Assembly: GCA_012511245.1 (NCBI GenBank)
Contig: JAAZGM010000259.1
Coordinates: forward strand, 1 to 10,008
Length of the DNA stretch: 10,008 nt
Reading direction: 5' to 3'
Source of the DNA: Methanomicrobiales archaeon
Lineage (GTDB): Archaea > Halobacteriota > Methanomicrobia > Methanomicrobiales > Methanoculleaceae
A program made the translations under genes and the position numbers. Shown here piece after piece: positions 1 to 6,746 of this stretch (position 1 is the first letter of the stretch; the number at the start of each line of letters is the position of its first letter). The notes beneath the pieces were generated by a model. That model was not told the origin of the DNA, ran no database searches, and saw nothing but the letters and a program-made list of their open reading frames with translations.

Positions 1-58
1 GGCATGGCATGAGTCCTGCTCTCGCCTGGCCCCTCATGAGGGTTTTGGCCGCTCCCCC

Positions 59-1237
59 TCACCCGAGCAGGCGGGCAAGGAGCCTTCCCGGGAGGCTGCG
101 GGAGAGGGCGATGGCGTGCTCGGTACACATCTCATGGCAGCAGTAGCACCGGATGCATCGCGAGAGATCGATCGTCGCCCGCCCCTCTATGAGGGTGATC
201 GCATGCACGGGACAGATCCGCTCGCACTTCCGGCAACCGATGCATGAAGAGTCGATCACGCCGGGCCGGGGGGCATAGGTCCGCCCGAACCGCTGGACGA
301 CGGCAAGGACGATCCGCCGCCAGATGCCCACGCTGCCGCCGGTGTAGGTCGAGGGTTTCTTGAAGTCAGAGACTGTGAACTCCGCCGGTTCGTCGCCGAC
401 CGTCCGGATAGCCGTGGGGTTGAAGAGCCCGCGTTCGGCCGCGCTTCTTGTGCTCTCGATCTCGAGCGGGTCCATGCCGATGAGCCGCGCGAGGACGCTG
501 TCCACGGCTGCGTAACTGGTTCCGGCGAGGATGACCCCGATCGGCCGCGGGCTCCCTGCTTGAGGGCCGTCCCCCTCCATCCCCACGACTGCATCCACGA
601 TCTGGAGCCGGGGCTTCATGCACTCGTTGAGGTCGACGATCATCTTCCCGAAGGTCCTCTCGTCCTGGAACCGGAAGTGGTAGACCGGCTTTTCGAGCCC
701 GGGGATGAGTCCGAAGAGATTCTTTGCTGCGCCGGTCATCCGCATCCACATATGGGTCTTTGCCTTTGAGACGACCACGATTGCGTCGGCCTCTATGGCG
801 GGGGTGATGATGGAGAACTGTTTCATCACCTCGCCTTCAGGGAATGCCACGATCTGCGAGCTGGTATCGTAGTTCAGGGTGGTGCCGGTCTCCTCAGCTA
901 CTGCGGTAAACCCGCAGCGCGAATACGCCCGCTGCAGGTTTGCCTCGTTATAGACGATCCCGGCGCCGGTGCTGTCGCCGGTGACGACCCGGCACCCGTG
1001 CTCCACAAGAATCCGTGCTACGGCAGCAACGACCGTTGGATGGGTGGTGACACATCGTTCTGGATCCTGCCCCTGAAGGAGGTTTGGTTTGAGGAGTACG
1101 CTCTCCCCCGGTGTGACGAACCTCCCGATGCCACCAAGAAGGTCGATCGCGCGGCGGACGGCTGCATCGACCCTATCCGGCGTGTAATCGTCGCACCTGA
1201 CGACCGCAACGACCGCATCCTGGCCGGCTGGCTGCAC
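59..1237 (-). CDS. DUF362 domain protein with two C-terminal [4Fe-4S] ferredoxin motifs
   Basis: The protein is 392 aa from a GTG start at 1237. Residues about 5-295 are a DUF362 domain (LLKPNLL near 49, THPTVV near 65, VSKAKTH near 157, GAAKNLFGLIPG near 169). Residues 330-375 carry two ferredoxin motifs: C332, C335, C338, C342-Pro and C361, C364, C367, C371. Each can ligate a [4Fe-4S] cluster, so an electron-transfer or redox role in the cytosol is likely; the reaction is not known for this family. I prefer the GTG at 1237: it has GGAG eight bases upstream and follows the RNase III stop by one base. An in-frame ATG at 1291 would overlap RNase III by 53 bases and add a basic leader foreign to the domain. 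It is probably cotranscribed with RNase III. No signal peptide or membrane segment is evident. Confidence 0.85.
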   Translation of the reverse strand: MQPAGQDAVVAVVRCDDYTPDRVDAAVRRAIDLLGGIGRFVTPGESVLLKPNLLQGQDPERCVTTHPTVVAAVARILVEHGCRVVTGDSTGAGIVYNEANLQRAYSRCGFTAVAEETGTTLNYDTSSQIVAFPEGEVMKQFSIITPAIEADAIVVVSKAKTHMWMRMTGAAKNLFGLIPGLEKPVYHFRFQDERTFGKMIVDLNECMKPRLQIVDAVVGMEGDGPQAGSPRPIGVILAGTSYAAVDSVLARLIGMDPLEIESTRSAAERGLFNPTAIRTVGDEPAEFTVSDFKKPSTYTGGSVGIWRRIVLAVVQRFGRTYAPRPGVIDSSCIGCRKCERICPVHAITLIEGRATIDLSRCIRCYCCHEMCTEHAIALSRSLPGRLLARLLG

Positions 1238-1238
1238 C

Positions 1239-2021
1239 TCACCCTCTCCCGAGATGTCCGAGCGCTTCTTTTGCCGCAAGCATCGCCGCACCCTGTTTCG
1301 TCCTTGCCGTGCCTTCTCCGAGTGGAACTCCTCCGACGGTCACCTGTGCGGCCCAGATCGGGCAGTTCCCGGGCCCGGTCATGCGGAAGGCATACTTGAG
1401 TTCGCCGAGGTTCTCCCGGGCAGCATATTCCTGGAGCCTGCCCCGGTAGTTCCTCTGGGTATCGCACTCTGCGATCTCCTCCTCAAATATCGCGAGCACC
1501 ACCTCCCGTGCCACGTCGATGCCGCGATCGATGTATATTGCGCCGATCAGGGCTTCAAAAGCATCGGCAACGACTGAGTCGGTCGGCGCCTGTCCGCACC
1601 CCCTGATGGTGCTATCGATACCAAGGCCCTGACGTCGCACGATCTCGGCGAGTTTCGTGTTCCTGGTCACCTGGAGCCTCCGGTTCATCTCGCCCGGCGG
1701 GAGATCGTATCCGGTGTAGAGGTGGTCGGCTATGACGAAGTCGAGGACGTAATTTCCCAGGAACTCGAGCCGTTCATTATCCTCGAGTGTTGCTACGGGG
1801 TAACCGTTGCGGTTCGCGTATGACCGGTGGGTCAGCGCCTGGTCGTAGAGGGGGAGAGCGGTGTCTGCGATATCAGTGATCCCGAAAGGTGGGCGAGCGA
1901 GGAGCGCACGCACTTCTGTCTTCCTATCGGGTGCGGCTGGCTCCGGGCGTCGGAGGAGTTTCCTCCCGTAAAAGTTGTTGATACGGATTTTGGTCCAGAT
2001 GGTGGAGAGTTTCATGTCCAT
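1239..2021 (-). CDS. rnc: Ribonuclease III-like protein with an altered catalytic residue
   Basis: The protein is 260 aa. After a basic N-terminal extension of about 50 residues comes the RNase III domain, with the signature NERLEFLG at 82-89 and the second metal-binding region ADAFEALIGAIY at 152-163. A C-terminal double-stranded RNA-binding domain spans about 190-258 (VTVGGVPLGEG, then an Ala/Lys-rich helix). The family cleaves double-stranded RNA with Mg2+ held by two Glu and two Asp/Glu residues. Here E83, E86, D153 and E156 are present, but the Asp ending the signature (D44 in Aquifex aeolicus numbering) is N90, read from an AAT codon. That change is known to impair cleavage in bacterial enzymes, so this copy may be slow, use D94, or bind without cutting. 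The ATG at 2021 lacks a clear ribosome binding site and lies about 30 bases from a TATA-like box, which suggests a leaderless transcript; the ATG at 2015 is an alternative. Confidence 0.9.
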   Translation of the reverse strand: MDMKLSTIWTKIRINNFYGRKLLRRPEPAAPDRKTEVRALLARPPFGITDIADTALPLYDQALTHRSYANRNGYPVATLEDNERLEFLGNYVLDFVIADHLYTGYDLPPGEMNRRLQVTRNTKLAEIVRRQGLGIDSTIRGCGQAPTDSVVADAFEALIGAIYIDRGIDVAREVVLAIFEEEIAECDTQRNYRGRLQEYAARENLGELKYAFRMTGPGNCPIWAAQVTVGGVPLGEGTARTKQGAAMLAAKEALGHLGRG

Positions 2022-2046
2022 CGGGTGCAGGGTGTTCTGCTACTCT

Positions 2047-2057
2047 TCTCTATAAAT
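2047..2057. promoter_or_regulatory. TATA-like box between divergent RNase III and exonuclease genes
   Basis: CTATAAATGG on the plus strand reads CATTTATAG on the minus strand. On the minus strand it lies about 30 bases before the RNase III ATG, giving a leaderless transcript. On the plus strand it would leave a leader of about 60-70 bases before the exonuclease start. I see no other strong box in this 122-base intergenic region. Confidence 0.45.
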
Positions 2058-2143
2058 GGCCTATGTCCTGCTGGATAAACCTTTGCTGGTTGTGGAACAC
2101 CCGGGAAACCTTTTCGTTGCCGCTGAAGAGATACTTACCTGTG

Positions 2144-2893
2144 ATGCAGTCGGAAACGGACGGGGGGGAAAGGCGGGTCTACCTGGACATCGAGTTCGGT
2201 TACGTCTACGGCACCTGCCGGGCGGTCATGATGCCGATCGAGATCGGTGCGATCGCGCACAACCCGGAAGACGACAGTATCCGCTACATGGCTGAGCGGT
2301 TCTGCTACGATATCGATGTCGAGATATGGAAGAAGGTGACCGATGAGTGCGGCAGGACCGTCGGTGTTGCGACGGCTGTGGCGAATATGGGGCGTGGGGA
2401 GTACAGGAAACCCTACGATCACTTCTACCGGCTCCCGGGTGACGGGACGCCTGTAGCGAAAACAACGGCGCAGAATGCGTTTACTGATCTCCGCCTCTTT
2501 ATGGAGTCGATCGTCCCGACCGTGAAAGCCCGGGCGATTGTCGTTTTTGCTGCGGATATGGAGAAACGAGCCTTCCGTTCCGCAGGGTTCTCGCTCGACG
2601 GATGCATGCTCGTCGATCTCCAGAGGGATATCCGACGGCATTTCAGGATGAAGCAGGTGCTCTCCCTCGACCGTCTTGCCCGCCTCATCGACTTCTCCAC
2701 CGATGGTTCCACCATTGCCTCAACGCACTTCAGGTATCCCGTCCCGCAGGAGTACCGCCACCTCCTCGACGCCCACCGCGGCATGGGGGATGCCGCCAGG
2801 ACGTTCCTGCTCGCACGTGAGTTCCAGGAGAAGCTCCCGCATCTTGAGGAGCGCATTCACGGCCTGATCAGGACATGTGAAGGTGAGAGCTGA
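2144..2893 (+). CDS. DEDDh-type 3'-5' exonuclease-like protein
   Basis: The protein is 249 aa from ATG 2144; a GTG directly before it at 2141 is also possible. I assign it to the DnaQ-like RNase H fold by motif order. YLDIEFG at 13-19 gives the first acidic pair D15/E17. FAADMEKRAF at 135-144 gives D138. HRGMGDAARTFLL at 211-223 fits the H-x4-D motif with H211 and D216. Between them are a strand with VDLQ (157-160) and the helix SLDRLARLI (174-182), as in exonucleases of this group. Such enzymes remove nucleotides from 3' ends of DNA or RNA with two metal ions. The substrate cannot be read from sequence. Longer in-frame starts at 2063 add an unrelated-looking leader that would precede the likely transcription start. 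It is divergent from RNase III and convergent with moeA (14-base gap). Family overall is not one I recognise by name, so the call rests on spaced motifs. Confidence 0.65.
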   Translation: MQSETDGGERRVYLDIEFGYVYGTCRAVMMPIEIGAIAHNPEDDSIRYMAERFCYDIDVEIWKKVTDECGRTVGVATAVANMGRGEYRKPYDHFYRLPGDGTPVAKTTAQNAFTDLRLFMESIVPTVKARAIVVFAADMEKRAFRSAGFSLDGCMLVDLQRDIRRHFRMKQVLSLDRLARLIDFSTDGSTIASTHFRYPVPQEYRHLLDAHRGMGDAARTFLLAREFQEKLPHLEERIHGLIRTCEGES

Positions 2894-2907
2894 GCATGAA
2901 GGCTCTG

Positions 2908-4164
2908 TCAGGCATCGTTCTTCACTGAGATCGCTTTTTTTCGCCCATGCGCTGATTGCCCTGTTGCGGGTTTGCAGACGTCATCCAGTTCCCCACACGT
3001 CCCGGTCAGCAGAACATCGACCAGATCGCCGCCGTTGATGCCTCCAGTCCCTGCCGGCACGTGCAGGCAGGCGTTTGCGCGCACCAGCGCCATCTGCGGC
3101 CCGGCTCCCCGGGGGATGGGGGTTGCGGTGTATCCGCCGTCTGTCCGTGAGATCGTGAGGAGGACAAACTCATCGTGATCGGGATCCGCTGTGATCGTCC
3201 TGGTGAGCCGTGCACGGAGGCGTTCCGCCGGCCCGGGATGGAACCCCCATGCTGCGAGCAGCGGGAGGGCGAGTTCCCGTGCGACCGTCAGGGCAGCTAT
3301 CGGGTAGCCTGGAAGACCGATGACGGGTTTACCATCGATCCGGCCGATGATCGCCGGCATACCCGGCCTCATCGCGATACCGTGAACGAGCACCTCGCCG
3401 AGGCTGCTGATGGTGGCGGCGGTGAAGTCACGCGTGCCCGCCGATGAACCGGCAGAGATCACGAGCAGGTCGTTCTCACGGATGCCCCGCTCGATGGCCT
3501 CCCGGAGCAATGCAGGCTCGTCGCGAACGATCGGGTAGCGGATGCAGGTGGCGCCCGTCTCACTGAACAGTGCTGCGGCAACGGCCGTGTTGCTCTCGAT
3601 CGCTCCTCCTGGCCCGGGATATTCACCTGCCTGGACCAGTTCGCTTCCTGTCGGGATGAGGCCGACCTTCACCGCCCGTACATCCACCATGGTGATCCCG
3701 TAGGAGAGGAGCGCCCCTATATCCCAGGGGCGTATCCGGTGGCTGGCCGGGAGGATCAACCCACCCTGCCGGATCTCGGATCCAGCCGGATGGATATGTT
3801 CTCCCGGGACTACTGCCGTCTCCGTGCACCAGGCACCATCTTCCTCGACAACGTCTTCGATCATGACGACCGCATCATAACCAGGAGGGATGGCGTTTCC
3901 CGTGTTCACCCGGTGGGGGTTCTGGAGCGGGATGGGGTTTCCCTCGTTCGCCCCGAGGGTCTCACTGCTCACGACGGCAAATCCGTCCCGTGCTGAGATC
4001 TCCGTTGCTGGAACCGTCAGGAGTGAGTGGATTGGCCCTGCCGTCACTCTTCCTGCTGCTTCGGCAACCTGAAGGCTGATGACCCGGTCAGGATACGGGA
4101 AGGCCGAGCGCATCAGCTCCCGGACTTCTCCAAGCGGTCTGGATGCGAGGCAGTGCCTCACCAT
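2908..4164 (-). CDS. moeA: Molybdopterin molybdenumtransferase MoeA
   Basis: The protein is 418 aa, the usual MoeA length. It acts in the cytosol at the last step of pyranopterin cofactor synthesis, inserting molybdate or tungstate into adenylated molybdopterin. Visible landmarks in order are VPATEISARDGFAV (51-64, the MoeA N-terminal motif), NTGNAIPPGYDAVVMIED (87-104), the MoCF-fold domain from about 164 with LIPTGSEL, DLLVISAGSSAGTRDF (232-247), RPGMPAIIG and GKPVIGLPGYP (278-288), and a C-terminal beta domain from about 315. The last 30 residues are polar, basic and look unconserved. It is the gene after fwdC, 58 bases on, across a T-run, so it may be read separately or by read-through. 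FwdB requires this type of cofactor, with either Mo or W; the sequence does not tell which. No good ribosome binding site lies close to ATG 4164, but upstream in-frame codons reach a stop before any other ATG. Confidence 0.92.
   Translation of the reverse strand: MVRHCLASRPLGEVRELMRSAFPYPDRVISLQVAEAAGRVTAGPIHSLLTVPATEISARDGFAVVSSETLGANEGNPIPLQNPHRVNTGNAIPPGYDAVVMIEDVVEEDGAWCTETAVVPGEHIHPAGSEIRQGGLILPASHRIRPWDIGALLSYGITMVDVRAVKVGLIPTGSELVQAGEYPGPGGAIESNTAVAAALFSETGATCIRYPIVRDEPALLREAIERGIRENDLLVISAGSSAGTRDFTAATISSLGEVLVHGIAMRPGMPAIIGRIDGKPVIGLPGYPIAALTVARELALPLLAAWGFHPGPAERLRARLTRTITADPDHDEFVLLTISRTDGGYTATPIPRGAGPQMALVRANACLHVPAGTGGINGGDLVDVLLTGTCGELDDVCKPATGQSAHGRKKAISVKNDA
2935..2941 (+). 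terminator. T-run terminator of the exonuclease gene
   Basis: Seven consecutive T on the plus strand, 42 bases past the exonuclease stop, fit archaeal oligo-T termination. The run lies inside the 3' end of convergent moeA, where it is the Lys-Lys codon pair, so the exonuclease transcript would be antisense to about 30 bases of moeA. Confidence 0.5.
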
Positions 4165-4166
4165 AG

Positions 4167-4182
4167 TGATATGCCCATATCA
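4167..4182. repeat. Inverted repeat directly upstream of the moeA start
   Basis: TGATATG and CATATCA are perfect 7-base arms around two bases (CC), ending 2 bases before the moeA ATG. It has the size and symmetry of a dimeric regulator site, or could form a short RNA hairpin over the initiation region. Either role is inference. Confidence 0.4.
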
Positions 4183-4215
4183 TCACCGGCTCCCGGTAGA
4201 TCGACCGCAGTGAGT

Positions 4216-4222
4216 AAAAAAA
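4216..4222 (-). terminator. T-run terminator of the fwd operon
   Basis: Seven T on the minus strand follow the fwdC TAA stop immediately. Oligo-T is the main intrinsic termination signal in archaea. No strong hairpin precedes it. It would separate, at least partly, the fwd transcript from moeA. Confidence 0.55.
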
Positions 4223-5023
4223 TTAGATCTGGGTGTAGAGGTTTGCATACACCGTTTTGCCCTTGGAGACCGGGTGGCGTTCGCCGAGGTCTCCAATGTG
4301 GTGGGCGAAGCGCCCCTTCACACCGTCGACCTCCTGCTCCACTTCGCCGACCAGCTTGAATCCCGGGAGCGGGTTCTCGATCTCGCCAAAGACGTAGATG
4401 TCGCCTTTCACCATCTGTCCGCCGACACGGCCCTTGGCGTTGCCCTTGACGATGACGGTGCCGCCTTCGCCGTGGGTAGAGATGTGGATATCCGCATCTC
4501 CGCCGATGATGATCGTGCCGCCGTTGATGAACGTGCCTGTGTCGTTGCCGGCATCTCCGGCGACCCGGATGACCCCGCCCTGCATGCCGCGCCATTCACC
4601 GCGAGGGGATGAGCCCAGATGGTGTCCGGCGTTCCCGTCGACGATCAGCTCGCCGCCTTCCATCCCGATGCCGCAGAACGAGTCGACGTTCCCTTTGACG
4701 TGGATCTTTCCGCCTTTCATCCAGCCGCCGATGTACATATCGGCGTTGCCTTCGATGACGATCTCGCCAGCGGTCATCTGCTGCCCGATCCGCTTCACGC
4801 GCGTGCAGTCGCCGCGAAGAACGATCTTCGTATCGGCTGCGGTTGCCCCGCCGTTTCCTGCGACTGCGAAGTGCTTTCCGAGCGGGCTCTTCAGCTTGCC
4901 CTCCCAGATATCGATGGCGGCGAGCTCGGCTGCCGTCTTGCCCGCAAAGTTGTCCGGAGTGATGTTCTGTCCCTCAAGATAGAGCTCGGGAGGGTTTTCC
5001 AGGGTGAGAGTTACTGTCTTCAT
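4223..5023 (-). CDS. fwdC: Formylmethanofuran dehydrogenase subunit C
   Basis: The protein is 266 aa from ATG 5023. It is the beta-helix subunit of the Fwd/Fmd complex, related to the C-terminal domain of glutamate synthase. From about residue 75 to 235 there are repeated strand units with Gly turns, such as GNADMYIGG, GGKIHVKGN, GGELIVDGNAG, GGVIRVAGDAG, GGTIIIGGDA and GGTVIVKGNA. In the family it packs the FwdA and FwdB active-site subunits together. I chose ATG 5023 because GGTGAT stands seven bases upstream; a GTG at 5035 gives four extra residues but overlaps that ribosome binding site. FwdA's stop is 13 bases upstream, so the genes are cotranscribed. It is the last gene of the operon. 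Confidence 0.95.
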   Translation of the reverse strand: MKTVTLTLENPPELYLEGQNITPDNFAGKTAAELAAIDIWEGKLKSPLGKHFAVAGNGGATAADTKIVLRGDCTRVKRIGQQMTAGEIVIEGNADMYIGGWMKGGKIHVKGNVDSFCGIGMEGGELIVDGNAGHHLGSSPRGEWRGMQGGVIRVAGDAGNDTGTFINGGTIIIGGDADIHISTHGEGGTVIVKGNAKGRVGGQMVKGDIYVFGEIENPLPGFKLVGEVEQEVDGVKGRFAHHIGDLGERHPVSKGKTVYANLYTQI

Positions 5024-5036
5024 GTTTCCAATCACC

Positions 5037-6743
5037 TTACTGTGTCGTATCGACCTCGATCACCCGTGGGTTGTGGAGGTGCTCATCGAAGAGCTGGTAG
5101 TTCTCGACTCCCACACTGTAGTGCCGGAGGAAGTGCTCGTAGATGTCTCTCTGCACCTGTGCGTTCTCCGGGACCTTGACGTCGACCCAGACCGTCCGCT
5201 TCGGTGGTTCTGCGACGATCTCGCCACCCTTGACGGCCACGATGCCATCCTTGACAAGGTAGGCGCACCGCGAGAAGGCGCTCTCGATCATGTCGGGGTT
5301 CGAGGGCATATTCTCGGGGTTGAGGGCGTATATGGCAACATTGCCGTCCATGCCGGGAGCAAGCCCGCCGTAGGTGTTGCTGATGCCGAGTGCCTTTGCA
5401 GGTCCCGCCCGGGTCATCTGCGCAATCTCATACAGCGTGAGTTCGCGGTCGATGCTGTCGATGGTGGTCGACTCGATCGTCCGGTTGAGCCACTTGAACG
5501 TCTTCATCGTCTCGTCACGCGCAGCCCTGCTCATGAGCCACTTGATGACCCGCGGGTAGCGTGTGAACGGTCCGGCGTTCGGGTGGTCGGTGGTGATGAA
5601 CGTCCGCATCAGGTCATTGGAGTAGAGTGCGATCTCAAGACCGATTGCCCACTGGATGGTGGAGACCTTGACGTTCGGGCTGTAGACATAGGGGACGACA
5701 CCCGCAGCGGTCTCGAGCGCGACGTCGGTGTTTACCCACTTCAGGTTGTTGAGGCTCTGGAGGTGGTGCTCGAACGGCCCGTCTGCGGTCATGGTCGTGG
5801 TCTCGTCGAGCGTCACCTGGCCCATATCGACGGTGATATTGTCGTGCGAGTTCACGTAGTCCATGATCGTTTTGGCCTGGGAGTCGATGTTCTTCCAGGA
5901 GTCGCCGCCGTAGGAGGAGAACTGGACATGCGTGATGTGCATGACCTGGTCCCGGCCGAAGTTGTTCTTCGGGGTGTAGCCCTCGGCGAGTCTGAGAGAG
6001 TCGAGGGTATCGGTGTAGTTGCCCGGGTTTCCGAGGTTGTTGCAGTGCAGGTGCACCGAGTGGGGAAGACCCAGGAACTCGTTTGTCTCGATGAGGCCCG
6101 TAATGATCTTTGCCGGGGTGATATCGAAGTAGGGAACCGGATCGTGGATATTGTCACAGTTCAGCCCCCATCCCCAGGCTTCCGTGCCACCGGGGTTGAC
6201 GACCTTGATGGCAAACCCGCGGGTTGCCCGGAGAAGCCAGGCGGTGTACGCGGCGTTGTTCTCGATCTCGTTGTTTTTGAGGTATTCGAGGGTGAACCAG
6301 TTGTTCCCGAAGACCGGCATCGCGGCGTTGTCGATGATCGGGGTATCACGGATCTCTTCGTGGACATGCGGGGAGTGGAGCGGGGGCATCGCTGCTTCGT
6401 TGACGAAGGAGTAGCCCATCCGGGCGTAGTCATAGCCGGTCTTGAACGTGGAGGGGACAGAGAAGCCCATCTCCATGCGGTTGCATGTCTTGAAGGGGCT
6501 CTTGAAGAGTTTGTCCTCTGGCCGGAAGAGCCGGCCGACGTTCACCTTCGGCCCGACGACGTGGGAGTGAACATCCACACCGCCTGCCATGACGGTCATG
6601 CCCGCTGCATCGATGACGCTCGGGCTTGAGAGGGTGTTCGTCTCGACGATCTTGCCGTCCTTGATTGCGATATCCATCCGGTCGCCTTTGATCCCCTGCA
6701 GGGGATCAAAGACGAATCCGTTCTTGATCAGTAGTTCACTCAT
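5037..6743 (-). CDS. fwdA: Formylmethanofuran dehydrogenase subunit A (formyl-transferring amidohydrolase)
   Basis: The protein is 568 aa, the normal length. FwdA belongs to the amidohydrolase superfamily. In the complex, formate made at FwdB passes through a tunnel to a dinuclear metal site here, where it is condensed with methanofuran. The metal ligands expected in this family are all visible: H59 and H61 (GGVDVHSHV), K180 (RGFAIKVVNPGG, the carbamylated Lys), H231 and H233 (SVHLHCNN), H269/H272 (MHITHVQF) and D386 (TTDHPNAGPFTRYP). The ATG at 6743 has GGAG six bases upstream, and the fwdB stop lies three bases before it. I see no truncation or frameshift. Confidence 0.97.
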   Translation of the reverse strand: MSELLIKNGFVFDPLQGIKGDRMDIAIKDGKIVETNTLSSPSVIDAAGMTVMAGGVDVHSHVVGPKVNVGRLFRPEDKLFKSPFKTCNRMEMGFSVPSTFKTGYDYARMGYSFVNEAAMPPLHSPHVHEEIRDTPIIDNAAMPVFGNNWFTLEYLKNNEIENNAAYTAWLLRATRGFAIKVVNPGGTEAWGWGLNCDNIHDPVPYFDITPAKIITGLIETNEFLGLPHSVHLHCNNLGNPGNYTDTLDSLRLAEGYTPKNNFGRDQVMHITHVQFSSYGGDSWKNIDSQAKTIMDYVNSHDNITVDMGQVTLDETTTMTADGPFEHHLQSLNNLKWVNTDVALETAAGVVPYVYSPNVKVSTIQWAIGLEIALYSNDLMRTFITTDHPNAGPFTRYPRVIKWLMSRAARDETMKTFKWLNRTIESTTIDSIDRELTLYEIAQMTRAGPAKALGISNTYGGLAPGMDGNVAIYALNPENMPSNPDMIESAFSRCAYLVKDGIVAVKGGEIVAEPPKRTVWVDVKVPENAQVQRDIYEHFLRHYSVGVENYQLFDEHLHNPRVIEVDTTQ

Positions 6744-6746
6744 GGT

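Noticed and set aside
1..58. Start of another minus-strand gene after the DUF362 gene (ATG at 37, open to the window edge)
   Set aside because: Only 12 codons are visible, with a poorly spaced ribosome binding site; the palindrome CCCTCATGAGGG (31-42) overlaps it. Too little to call.
1237..1291. ATG 1291 as start of the DUF362 gene
   Set aside because: It would overlap RNase III by 53 bases and add a basic leader; GTG 1237 has a well-placed GGAG and follows the RNase III stop.
5023..5035. GTG 5035 as start of fwdC
   Set aside because: GGTGAT is correctly spaced for ATG 5023 and overlaps the coding sequence if 5035 were used.
5004..6629. 541-codon open frame on the plus strand opposite fwdA
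   Set aside because: It is antisense to the fully conserved fwdA with all its metal ligands. The frame is open because of GC-rich codon use; its composition (Val, Asp, Arg, Gly) is typical of such mirror frames.
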